From JANXLO01 sp038231295 (GTDB lineage Bacteria; Armatimonadota; Chthonomonadetes; Chthonomonadales; Chthonomonadaceae), in assembly GCA_038231295.1 (NCBI GenBank), contig JBBRLP010000009.1, forward strand, positions 1 to 64,000: a DNA stretch of 64,000 bases. Reading direction: 5' to 3'. Numbering within the stretch: position 1 is the stretch's first letter; every line of letters begins with the position of its first letter. The position numbers and the translations under genes are program-made. The notes under the pieces are model-generated. The model worked only from the letters and a program-made list of their open reading frames with translations, made no database searches and was not told where the DNA came from. Positions 18,601 through 25,341 of this stretch are shown piece by piece.

Positions 18601-21388
18601 CACTGGTCACCACATGAGGAGGTGTCGCCAGGTCCGCGCCCGTCAGGGTGATGTCTACGCTGCTGCCCGGCGTCGCGGTATCGAAGCCGCCGATGATGGC
18701 GGGAATAGCGGTAGAGGCTACGCCGCCCGTCGGAACGACATCCACGGTTGTGGACGCAGTACTCGCGCCGTTGTGATACGTGAAGGTGAAGGTCGCTTTG
18801 CTGAGGTCAACGTTGTTGCCCGAAACGACACCGGTGACGGTGGTGCCAGCCGGGACCGTCGCGCCGCTCACAGGAGACGTGACCGTCACAGTCGGAGCGG
18901 TGTTCTGAACAATCGCCGTAAGGGTGGTCCCGACATCGGTCGGCTTGTTGGTATTGCCCGCCTTGTCCGTTACCACGATGGAGAGCGTATGCGCTCCGTC
19001 GCTGGCTGTCGTCGTGTCCCAGGTCGCAGAGAAGGTTCCCACGCCCGCAGAAGGCGTGTCGAGCGTGACCGTAGTTGCCAGAGGCTTGCCGTCCACCGTC
19101 ACCGTCAGATTGGCGGCGGCGAGGTTCTTCTCGGTGTAGGTGCCGCTGAGGGTCACGGTATCGCGGATGATCTGAACAATCGAGGTCGCGTTCACCGTGT
19201 AGGTCGGGCCGCCTGTCCGCATCGCCGCCTTGTAGGCCGCCAGCGGAGCCGTCTTGTCTACAGTCACGTCTACCGTCTTATCGGTGGCCGTGTTGCCTGC
19301 CGCGTCGGTCGCCTTCACCGTCAGGGTGTGCATCCCTTCGGAAGCGCTGGAGGTATCCCAGACACCGGAGAAGGTCAGCGGGAACGGAGGCGTTCCCTTC
19401 CCGGAAGCAATCAGCGTCGCGCCATCGAAGATACTGTAGGCGATGACGTTTTTCGGATCGGTGTTCGGGGCGTCCGTAATCGTCCCGGAGATCGCCACTT
19501 TGGAGGAGGGAAGGAACGCGCCTGCAAGCGGCGTGTCAATGGTCGAGATAACCGGCGCAGTATTGTCCACAATGACCTGGAGGGTCGTGGTGGCGATGTT
19601 GCCCGCCTGGTCCTTAACCGTCGCCGTCAGTGTGTGGGTGCCGTCCGGCACGATACCCTTGGTATCGTATTTCCCCGTGACTGTCTGAATTCCCGCCACG
19701 GTGTTGGGGAAGTTCATGTTGGAGAAGACGCTATTGTTCAGTTCGTCCTTGATTTCGATGTCGAGAATGTTCGTCGCATCCACGACGCTGGCGGAGAACT
19801 GAAGGGTAACGTCTGTCTTACCGCTGATGATCGCATTCGCCGAAGGCGCGGTGATCGCAGCCGTCGGGAGTATATTCTCCACGAAGACGGTGACACTTGC
19901 GGAGTTGATCGTATTCGCCTGCGCGTCCGTCACCTTGACATAGATCGAGTGCTTGCCATCCGCCGCTTTGGTCGTGTCCCAGGTGGCGGTCAGGCCCGCG
20001 CCGTGTCCCGATCCGGCCTTCACCAGCGTATCCACACCGCCGTTCACGTCGTGGAGTTCGTAGTTCAGGTCGCCGCCTACCGTCATGTTGGCGTTGGCGT
20101 CAAATGTAACGGTCGCCGTGCCTTTAAGGTAGGTGTTGGTGGAGGGGGCCGTGATCGTGACCGTCGGCAGGTTCTTCTGGTCAATGTTGATGGAGAATGG
20201 CGTCGCCACAAAGTCGGGAGCGCCGCCGACAGCCATCGCATCGTAGGTCTGGTTGCCCGCATAGTCGCTGATGACCGCGTAGACTTTGTAGGCTCCCGGC
20301 AAGAGGCCGGTCGTATCGTAGTCCACCGACCAGTTTACATCGTCGGCGGGATTGGCGCCGTAGGTGAGTTTGGCGGGAATGCGCTTGAGGGTGCTGCCTG
20401 CGCCCATCCCATCGTCGGGGGACTGCACATAGAGTTCGACGCTGGCGATACCACCAGGCGCGAGAGCGGCTCCGGTTCCGTTGTTGGGGTCGTTGACTTT
20501 GCCCTTGAAGCGGACGATGCCGGGAGTGGGATAAGAGACGTTTCCGGCGCTGTTGAGGCTGCCGCTTGCGCTGATAGCGGGCGGGGTATAGTCTATGACG
20601 ATGCTTCGCTGAAAGACGGCGGCAGGCGCGGCCGTACCGTCGTCCACCGTAACGGTCATCAGGCCGTCAATCAGTCCGCTGGCGGTACCGACTGCATAGG
20701 AAAAGGGCAGGACTTTGCTGTTGTCTTTGTTCCCATTGGGGTCGTCGTTGTTGAGCCGCAGCGCCCCGTTAAGATCGAAGGTGATGGGCGTGGAAGTCGT
20801 CTCGGCGAAACGCACCTTTCCCAGAGCGCCTCCAGCATTGTTATAACGCAGTCGCACACCAAGGGTGTACTTGTCGTTAGCCTTCTTGCCCATTCCGGCG
20901 AAGACACTGGAGTGAACGCCGCTCGGCACAAAAATGAGGCCCATATTGGGAAGCGTCACACCATCCAGATGCACAGCGACATTCTGCGTAGAGCCTGCCT
21001 GTCCATTGAGGAAAGGCGTCGCGAAGATAGTGAAGTCACCGTCCGTAGCGCCACCGAAAAGCCAGTTATACTCCCAGACGCCGCCTTTAACGACCGCGAA
21101 GGTATCCGTCCCGACCGTTACTCCGGCTTTTTCGATGTGAATGAGAACGCGGTCGGCATTATGACAGATACCATTGATAGTGTAGTGAGCAGAGATACCT
21201 GCCCCTTCCGCCGTTGCATCTACCGACGTCCCTGATGTGATTCGCTCGGTGGGACGGGGGTTTACCACATAGAGCGATTGCGCCTGCCCCGCCTGCGCCA
21301 GCGTCAGCGCGAAGAGAAGGGTGAGAGGAATAAATGCGTGAGCCATGCTGCGCCAGCAGGCTCTTATTACGCTTCGACCTATAGCCAT
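12602..21388 (-). CDS. Giant secreted protein with about 16 bacterial Ig-like repeats
   Basis: A 2928-residue protein with a signal peptide (about 1-36; LLFALTLAQAGQAQ). The body is a chain of about 16 Ig-like modules of 90-110 residues. Each ends in a YxV or TVDNTAPxV-type linker and holds DGxHTLxxxAxDxAGN, the mark of cell-surface adhesin Ig repeats. A block of four modules, about 545 residues, is present twice in tandem. No catalytic domain, LPxTG, SLH or clear type IX C-terminal domain is seen; the last 150 residues are Ig-like and end FNVNVN. An AAGGAG site sits 6 bases before the ATG. Downstream on the same strand lie the barrel and the caspase-like gene. It is probably a surface fibre or adhesin; ligand and anchoring are unknown. 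AT content rises in the 3' third. Confidence 0.85.
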   Translation of the reverse strand: MAIGRSVIRACWRSMAHAFIPLTLLFALTLAQAGQAQSLYVVNPRPTERITSGTSVDATAEGAGISAHYTINGICHNADRVLIHIEKAGVTVGTDTFAVVKGGVWEYNWLFGGATDGDFTIFATPFLNGQAGSTQNVAVHLDGVTLPNMGLIFVPSGVHSSVFAGMGKKANDKYTLGVRLRYNNAGGALGKVRFAETTSTPITFDLNGALRLNNDDPNGNKDNSKVLPFSYAVGTASGLIDGLMTVTVDDGTAAPAAVFQRSIVIDYTPPAISASGSLNSAGNVSYPTPGIVRFKGKVNDPNNGTGAALAPGGIASVELYVQSPDDGMGAGSTLKRIPAKLTYGANPADDVNWSVDYDTTGLLPGAYKVYAVISDYAGNQTYDAMAVGGAPDFVATPFSINIDQKNLPTVTITAPSTNTYLKGTATVTFDANANMTVGGDLNYELHDVNGGVDTLVKAGSGHGAGLTATWDTTKAADGKHSIYVKVTDAQANTINSASVTVFVENILPTAAITAPSANAIISGKTDVTLQFSASVVDATNILDIEIKDELNNSVFSNMNFPNTVAGIQTVTGKYDTKGIVPDGTHTLTATVKDQAGNIATTTLQVIVDNTAPVISTIDTPLAGAFLPSSKVAISGTITDAPNTDPKNVIAYSIFDGATLIASGKGTPPFPLTFSGVWDTSSASEGMHTLTVKATDAAGNTATDKTVDVTVDKTAPLAAYKAAMRTGGPTYTVNATSIVQIIRDTVTLSGTYTEKNLAAANLTVTVDGKPLATTVTLDTPSAGVGTFSATWDTTTASDGAHTLSIVVTDKAGNTNKPTDVGTTLTAIVQNTAPTVTVTSPVSGATVPAGTTVTGVVSGNNVDLSKATFTFTYHNGASTASTTVDVVPTGGVASTAIPAIIGGFDTATPGSSVDITLTGADLATPPHVVTSGIVTVFVIKSAVTLDSILFHDFAGTAISDPLGASAVFVGRDLTVFGKVGILNPKQWLLVLSGAAIPTPLQIGGDGPTPPAAELAVTSKLNKAPTDPFDSKAGNTPDGTYTLTLAVTNLANPNTLTVTDLSKADVSVTRQIIIDNTDPVVAFGAMTPSDMAFVQNQTGSLITLDGTVTEANLDHWNFLIDGVARQTGTTTGAITFQPGAAASMAGSYLCDGPHTVQLEAFDKSGNHAATAVRTFVVDNIAPVVTYGPLTPSDGAFVQNQAGSLITIDGNVTEQNLNQWDILIDGTSRKSGMTNGAISLVPGAGAAYLMDGSHTLQIKATDKAGNAGQTAVRTITVDNTAPVVTFGAMTPSDGAIVRNEAGNLLTIDGTVTETNLKQWDILIDGVSRKTGMTTGAISFTPGAGVAYLVDGQHTIQITAEDKAGNKAQTAIRTITIQNTGPVVVVSSPTNGATVPVGSTTVGFISGANLDLSKATFTFTYHNGATTASTTVDVVPTGGVASTAIPAIIGGFDTATAGSSVDITLTGRDLVNPPHIVTSAVVTVFVIKSAVTLDEIDFHDYKGTGISDGLGLSAVFVGRDITVFGKVGILNPKQWLLLLGNATVGPIQLGGDGPTPAATQLPQTSKLNKAPTDPFDTKAGSTPDGTYTLTLAVTNTANPATLTAADISKADVSVTRQIIIDNTDPIVTFGAMTPSDVAFVQNQASTLITIDGTVTEINLDHWNILVDGVTRQTGMTAGPITFQPGAAASMAGAYLADGPHTIQIEAFDKAGNHAATAVRTIIVDNINPAVTFGALTPTDGAFVQNQGTNLVTIDGNITEINLKQWDILVDGISRKMGAMPGALTFTPGAAAAYLAEGAHTLQITASDKAGNMGQTAIRTITVDNTAPVVKFGPMAPSDGSVVQNQGGTLVTIDGTITETNLDHADILVDGASQKTVMVAGAITLVPGAGAAYLKEGAHQIQITAVDKAGNKGQTEVRTFVVDNTKPVVTFTSPSDGAFVRGTPKIRGSIADLHLKTYVLTDSGTAMPLVTDNTGTGLVAYDNWDTTKLADGLHTLKIQATDQAGNTDSASITVTVGNTPPTITLKTAQRVANSAIATPASPTPTDYTIGTPNPAGTASVIQVVRDVLQFTGTYTMANATQFDPKLFTVSVDGAVSPAVTITPVAPAGGTGTFTIMGLDTAALVDGQHSITLTVTDKSGNVNTVSMANTSTLNFIVDHTPPATLISSPSSGTQVPVTTPVIGSVSDVHLGGSASFIFSLPTPLWAGSPAGVVPTLPANASIIVPGTLVVNGGKTATYTTPFPALFQDGTRIAPGTTLEIRIVSNDTTTPANTGISDPVTAISASGQTVTLDNFIDIDGNARQSGGYFYIHADQYSVDGKIVAGPKPVDIIGTVNVPSLQSYTINVKDSNGVVFYTDTEDMTIDNKPLQPIVNSTKLNVHKPFDIVPGTVGEGPYTVEVIATDKGGATFPLNAGPANIVIDNSAPTFNFMSPADGAFLKAGKYQVTVAIDDNIHLQSNPLTTSILIDGDKYPNVALPALNSVSWDVSSPNVTEGKHTLTVQSADVALNRGFISRTVFVDRTPPTIQFNNLRDGQNITSPYRIDINLGDNISDPQNKLSLTVTIRGAKTQPTPLDDVTTPGLKRFMWGAVSNGDYIIDAQAKDMAGNVTNVSITVHVQVLDPVNGLPISILSLSSPVIFDGDGNNLPTVSVLSSPKLSQSSLNRQAVYLRGTTAAIGVEVDKATQINYSDSLGDTYSAPLTGSQLDKFGFTKDTNGEGLHTITLSAIQQVQKLDGPISILTATSVLDAVLDNTPPSVAILSPFATDPGQKYLVSPGGTLNITFRLDNTKPTSTRDTNATVSPLLSIMKGVSAPAATIRIYEVATNKEVIIPQAVYWNLLDAIQKPNTQSANGAATSSLDQKGSYLVNWQIPIQPSLFKLGSQYRIDIVSLGRNANGTVILPVASVPLVPKPTDIGLQDVVGNAGQKKSAYFNVNVN
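15640..18905 (-). repeat. Tandem internal duplication of about 1.64 kb in the Ig-repeat gene
   Basis: Two in-frame copies, about 17270-18905 and 15640-17270, each encode one distinctive module (NxxVDLSKATFTFTYHNGA-like, LNPKQWLL, PTDPFD) plus three modules that begin FGxxTPxDxxFVQNQ. Both copies run in the same order with near-equal length (about 1635 bp). By eye the DNA is close to 90% identical in parts. This is an in-frame repeat expansion. Confidence 0.85.
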
Positions 21389-21987
21389 GTCGTCTCCTTA
21401 ACCTTGCCGGAACATTCCGGTCTGTCTCGTTGGCCTTCATAAAGCCACGAAACTTTACTTGCCCTGCAACGAAGTGAATGCTCTTTCCGTTAACGGAAGG
21501 CACTATTCTGCACACTACTGGCGCTTGCCAGCCAGGATCATCACTATAAAGTTTTTCAGAGAGGTGAGAATATCGGGCCGTCTTGAACCCGAATTATGAG
21601 AGATGGGATTAGGATTCCCGCGATGGCTAGCCCGGACAACAGCAACTCCTCTCATGAGAGATGATGGGAGCGGAGCAGTACAAGAGGATGGGCATACAGG
21701 ACGCATGTGATGAAACGCACAATCCTGTCATGCAGGCGAGCCACTAAAACATATCATAACGACGGCCTGCCTGTCAAGTGCTTTGGTGAGGAATCATGCT
21801 TTTTTTCAAAATTCGTGATTTCTTCCCTGAAGTTCGGACTTCAAGTCGTCATATCACCTTCCTGTAAATCAATTCGTTAAGAACGTCTTTGCTATTTCAT
21901 TTCGCATACCATCTCCGCAGTGCGCCTTCGTGTTAATAGGATGCGTCCCGGATTTGTCCAAAATCATGCCTCGCAGAGAGACTATGC
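21389..21987. other. Divergent intergenic region with a long leader for the Ig-protein operon
   Basis: About 660 bp separate the divergent Ig-protein gene and rapZ. A candidate minus-strand promoter lies at 21748-21777, leaving an untranslated leader of about 350 bases with several short complementary segments, for example TCGGG with CCCGA around 21576-21595. I could not match the leader to a riboswitch class. A small palindrome, GAAGT-TCGG-ACTTC, lies near 21832-21845. The short frames in the region have no family signature or ribosome binding site and look non-coding. Confidence 0.5.
21748..21777 (-). promoter_or_regulatory. Candidate promoter of the Ig-protein/barrel/caspase operon
   Basis: On the minus strand TTGACA (21772-21777) and TATGTT (21748-21753) are separated by 18 bases. 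The -35 sits in CACTTGACAG, the same ten bases as at the pseudo-caspase promoter near 6.87 kb. The upstream TGTGA half of the CRP-like site is not present here. Position and spacing are good; the -10 is only moderate. Confidence 0.4.
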
Positions 21988-21993
21988 TACAAT
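21985..21993 (+). promoter_or_regulatory. Extended -10 promoter of rapZ-yvcK
   Basis: TG-C-TACAAT (21985-21993) is an extended -10 element about 55 bases upstream of the rapZ ATG, giving a leader of about 48 bases. No convincing -35 is seen, which is normal for the extended -10 type. A GAGGTGAGGAG ribosome site follows at about 22031-22041. Confidence 0.4.
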
Positions 21994-22047
21994 AACCAGG
22001 TTACTCGCGCACACTCTGTCCCGGCGCACCGAGGTGAGGAGATTTTC

Positions 22048-22983
22048 ATGCGTTTCGTCGTGATAACCGGGCCGTCTGGAGCGGGCAAAACGCTTGCCCT
22101 GCACAGCTTTGAGGATGCCGGATGCTACACGGTAGACAATCTGCCGCCACGCCTGCTGCCCGCCCTGGTCACGTTCTGCCAGGAAACCGGGCAAAAACAG
22201 GGAGCGGTCGTAATGGATATTCGCTCTGGCCCGGCATTTGCGGAACTGGGCGAGACGATGAAGAATCTGCACGAGATGGGGGTCTGTGTCGAACTCCTCT
22301 ATCTGGATGCGAGCGATGCGGCGCTTGTGCATCGTTTCAAAGAGACACGCCGGCCTCATCCCCTTCTCACCGAAACGGCTTCTGGAGGCATCAGTGAGGC
22401 GCTGAAGCAGGAACGTCTCCTGCTCCAGACCGCCCGTACACTCGCCGACAACATTTTGGATACGAGTACGCTGACCCCCTGGGAACTGCGGGACTATCTG
22501 CACTCCACCTTCTCGCAGGACACGCGCCCCGGCCTCCTCGTCACCGTCACCTCCTTCGGGTTCAAACACGGCCTGCCGGTAGATGCCGATCTGGTCTTCG
22601 ATGTGCGCTTCCTCGCCAATCCCCACTACGTTCCCGAACTCAAAGACCTGAGCGGCCGAGAGGCGCAGGTCGCCGCCTATGTTCATGCCGACCCGCTCAC
22701 GGGAGCGTTTCAGCAGAAGATGACCGATCTGGTGCAGTTCGCCCTGCCGCAGTATCAGCGGGAGGGGAAGGCTTATCTCAACATCGCCATTGGCTGCACC
22801 GGCGGGCAGCATCGCTCCGTGGTTCTTGCGGAAGACCTGGCGGCCCTGCTCCGCAGTGACTCGTATCGGGTCTCGCTGCGGCATCGTGACATTCGGGAAG
22901 CGGCGGCAGAATCCTCGCGTACAGAGCCAAGCCGGGAAACGCACCGCGCAGACAACTTGCGGCAAAGCGAGGAAACGCAATGA
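22048..22983 (+). CDS. rapZ: RapZ/YvcJ-family nucleotide-binding protein (RNase adapter)
   Basis: A 311-residue RapZ/YvcJ protein. The Walker A motif GPSGAGKT is at residues 8-15, followed by the family sequences DNLPPRLLPAL and DIRSG. The C-terminal domain holds IAIGCTGGQHRSV and RHRDI, the conserved sugar-phosphate/RNA-binding part. In E. coli RapZ directs RNase E to the small RNA GlmZ and senses glucosamine-6-phosphate; in Gram-positives YvcJ binds nucleotides and affects competence. Which role applies here is unknown. The last 30 residues after RHRDI are polar and poorly conserved. The stop overlaps the yvcK start (ATGA), so the two are translationally coupled, as in many phyla; the usual third gene, whiA, is missing. 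Confidence 0.95.
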   Translation: MRFVVITGPSGAGKTLALHSFEDAGCYTVDNLPPRLLPALVTFCQETGQKQGAVVMDIRSGPAFAELGETMKNLHEMGVCVELLYLDASDAALVHRFKETRRPHPLLTETASGGISEALKQERLLLQTARTLADNILDTSTLTPWELRDYLHSTFSQDTRPGLLVTVTSFGFKHGLPVDADLVFDVRFLANPHYVPELKDLSGREAQVAAYVHADPLTGAFQQKMTDLVQFALPQYQREGKAYLNIAIGCTGGQHRSVVLAEDLAALLRSDSYRVSLRHRDIREAAAESSRTEPSRETHRADNLRQSEETQ

Positions 22984-24404
22984 GCCAGTGGAAGACCTCC
23001 CTGAAATGGCTCTATCCGGGACTGCGGGTGAAGCGCTGGATCGCGGTCGGATTCTGCGGGCTGGCCCTGTTCCTGATCGGGATGGGAGTCATCATTCAGG
23101 TTCATGCCGCCGACAGCGACCCGCTCGCCGTGCGGGTCGCCCGGTGGGTCATTCAGCATTCCCATGTCGGGCTGCGGCCCGGAACGTTCGGAATGCTGAT
23201 CACGCTTCTGGGGGGATTTCTCTGCCTGTTCGCGCTGGGCAAACTGATCCATTCGCTGACCAGTGTGCTGGACCCGGAGATCGCACCGGGCGGGTTGGTG
23301 GATGTCGTCTACTCGCGGCGCAAACTGGCGCAGGGGCGGCGTATCGTGGTGATCGGGGGAGGAACCGGGCTTTCGACCATGCTGCGGGGCCTGAAGAAGT
23401 ACACCGCGAACATCACCGCGATTGTGACGGTGGCGGACGACGGAGGCTCGTCGGGCAAACTTCAGAAACAGTTAAATATTCTGCCGCCCGGAGACATCCG
23501 CAACTGCCTTGTCGCCCTCGCCGACGACGAGACGCAGATGACCGAGCTTTTCCAGTATCGTTTCCGCAACAGCGTCCAGCCCGAATCGGCGATTTCCGGG
23601 CAGAAGCATACCCTTCATGCTGCCGCCTCGGAGTCTCTGCGGGCCGACGTGTCCTCCGCAGACGCCCCGCCAGTGAAGCCACGCCCTATCGCCGAAGGCT
23701 ATGGCGAGGGACTGCGAGACCATGCGTTTGGCAACCTGCTCATTGCCGCCATGACCGCTATCAATGACGGCGATTTCGAGAAGGCCATTCGAGAGACAAG
23801 CCGTGTCCTGAATGTGCGGGGGCGTGTCCTGCCTTCCACCGTCGAACACGTCAAACTGCGTGGGGAGATGGAGGATGGCTCGTTTCTGGAGGGCGAGACG
23901 ACGATTGCCAACTCCCCTCTGCGTATCCGCCGTATCTATATGGTTCCCCCGGACGCCTGCCCGGTGGAGGAGGTTCCGCAGGCGATTCACGATGCCGACG
24001 TGATTGTGCTTGGCCCCGGCAGCGTCTTCACGAGTATCATCCCCAACCTGCTGGTGCGCGATGTCGCCGCGACCCTGGCCCGCAGCCGCGCCAAGCGCAT
24101 CTATGTCTGCAATGTGATGACACAGCCTGGCGAGACCGACAACTTCTCCGCCTACGACCATGTGAAGGCTATCGAGAACCACGCCGGGCGGCGTATCTTC
24201 GACTATGTGCTGGTCAACACCGGACGGCCCACACAGGAGCTTCTGGAAAAGTACCGCAAGACCGGTTCTATGCTGGTAGAAGCCGATCTGGACCGCATCA
24301 GGCGGGAGGGCTACCGCGCCATTGCGGGCAACTTCATAGATCAGACCGATGTCGTGCGGCACGATGCAAACCTGCTGGCAGAAGCCATCATGGCCCTGCT
24401 ATAA
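22980..24404 (+). CDS. yvcK: YvcK/CofD-like gluconeogenesis factor with N-terminal membrane anchor
   Basis: A 474-residue protein. Two N-terminal transmembrane segments (about 18-40 and 68-92) precede the CofD-like domain (about 120-465). That domain has RIVVIGGGTGLSTMLRGLKK (121-140), VADDGGSSG (151-159), PPGDIRNC, and GPGSVFTSIIPNLL. YvcK proteins bind UDP-sugars and are needed for growth on gluconeogenic carbon and for placing peptidoglycan enzymes. The membrane-anchored form is known outside Firmicutes. An Ala/Ser/Pro-rich insertion (about residues 197-242) lies just before the conserved GLRDHAFGNLLIAA. The gene overlaps rapZ by 4 bp with a GAGGAAA ribosome site inside rapZ. Its 3' end overlaps the convergent ftcD by 17 bp. 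Confidence 0.93.
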   Translation: MSQWKTSLKWLYPGLRVKRWIAVGFCGLALFLIGMGVIIQVHAADSDPLAVRVARWVIQHSHVGLRPGTFGMLITLLGGFLCLFALGKLIHSLTSVLDPEIAPGGLVDVVYSRRKLAQGRRIVVIGGGTGLSTMLRGLKKYTANITAIVTVADDGGSSGKLQKQLNILPPGDIRNCLVALADDETQMTELFQYRFRNSVQPESAISGQKHTLHAAASESLRADVSSADAPPVKPRPIAEGYGEGLRDHAFGNLLIAAMTAINDGDFEKAIRETSRVLNVRGRVLPSTVEHVKLRGEMEDGSFLEGETTIANSPLRIRRIYMVPPDACPVEEVPQAIHDADVIVLGPGSVFTSIIPNLLVRDVAATLARSRAKRIYVCNVMTQPGETDNFSAYDHVKAIENHAGRRIFDYVLVNTGRPTQELLEKYRKTGSMLVEADLDRIRREGYRAIAGNFIDQTDVVRHDANLLAEAIMALL

Positions 24405-25341
24405 CTCTGCCTTCCCGCGTCTCCCAGTTCTCCAGTATCTGTCCGGGCCGGTAGCTCTCCCAGGAGATGGCTTCCGGCGACTGGCTGTCCAGCGCCCTTG
24501 CGGGGATAGCCCCGATAACCTCGCTCTCCCGCAGCCCCGCGCCCAGCCGATGCGCCTCCGCCAGGACAAAATCGTGGACGGCGGGCAGGGAGGTCTTGTC
24601 AGGCCGGGTGAGGTTCATCGAGACCTGCGCGACCTTCCGGGAGGGCAGAAAAAGGCCGAGCGCACGGACTCCGTTCAGTTCCGGCAGACGGTCGCGCTCT
24701 TCTCGTATGCGCCGGGCGATGGCGCGGGCTATCTCTGCATCGTCCGTGTCGAGGTTGATGTTGAAAGCGACCAGCGGCCCCCGTGCGCCCACGACGGCAA
24801 TGCCTGCCGTCGGATGCGCCCGCTCCGGCCCGTAGGCCGGGGCGCGGCTCCCGGTCAGCGGCCTGTCCGCCAGTTTTTCAAACCCGCCGCGCCGCAGTTC
24901 CGGCAGCGCGGATTCTCTCCCCTCCCGCGCCGACCACTCGTACAGATAGACCGGCAGTCCCAATCTCTCCGCCAGTTCTTCCCCGACAGCCTCACTCAAC
25001 ACAACCGCCTCGTCCCGTCGCTCTGTCGCAACCGTGTAGTGATGGCGTATGCGGTGCAGTGGCACGAGGGGCAGCACGTCCAACGCCCCGATACGGGGAT
25101 GAACGCCCGTGTGAGATCGCAGGTCTATGCGGGCGACTGCCACCGCCGCCGCCGCGAGCGCGGCCCGCAGAACCGCTTCACCCGGGCCGAGGATGGTCAT
25201 CACGCAGCGGTTGTGGTCGGGGTCTGCCGAGTAGTCTATGAGGCGCACCTCCGGTACGGCGCGGATGGCGTCGGCTATCTCCTCGACGACCTCCGCCCTC
25301 CGTCCTTCGCTGAAATTGGGAACACACTGGTAGAGGCTCAT
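24388..25341 (-). CDS. ftcD: Glutamate formimidoyltransferase
   Basis: A 317-residue single-domain formiminotransferase that moves the formimino group between N-formimino-glutamate and tetrahydrofolate, normally in histidine breakdown. The start MSLYQCVPNFSEGR, then DHNRCVMTILGP and IDLRSHTGVHPRIGALDVLP, is the family signature, and the histidine in DHNR corresponds to the usual active-site region. The cyclodeaminase half found in vertebrate enzymes is absent, which is normal for bacteria. No hut genes are near, so it may serve a stand-alone folate one-carbon role. Its ATG overlaps the stop of the ABC gene (25338-25341), so it is co-translated with that gene. Confidence 0.93.
   Translation of the reverse strand: MSLYQCVPNFSEGRRAEVVEEIADAIRAVPEVRLIDYSADPDHNRCVMTILGPGEAVLRAALAAAAVAVARIDLRSHTGVHPRIGALDVLPLVPLHRIRHHYTVATERRDEAVVLSEAVGEELAERLGLPVYLYEWSAREGRESALPELRRGGFEKLADRPLTGSRAPAYGPERAHPTAGIAVVGARGPLVAFNINLDTDDAEIARAIARRIREERDRLPELNGVRALGLFLPSRKVAQVSMNLTRPDKTSLPAVHDFVLAEAHRLGAGLRESEVIGAIPARALDSQSPEAISWESYRPGQILENWETREGRVIAGP

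Noticed and set aside
17138..21235. A 1365-codon open frame on the plus strand
   Set aside because: It is exactly antisense to the Ig-repeat gene, begins inside a repeat and is Arg/Gly/Asp-rich without any family signature. Long open antisense frames arise from repetitive GC-rich coding sequence. The minus frame has signal peptide, RBS and domain repeats.
5045..21388. A complete type IX secretion system
   Set aside because: Only a PorV-like barrel is present. There is no PorK/L/M/N, Sov or PorU, and the large proteins lack a clear type IX C-terminal domain.
21541..21720. Leader segment examined as a c-di-GMP, cobalamin or other riboswitch, or as a tRNA
   Set aside because: A GGTTCAAG string recalls a T-loop, but no acceptor stem, anticodon arm or known riboswitch core could be built.
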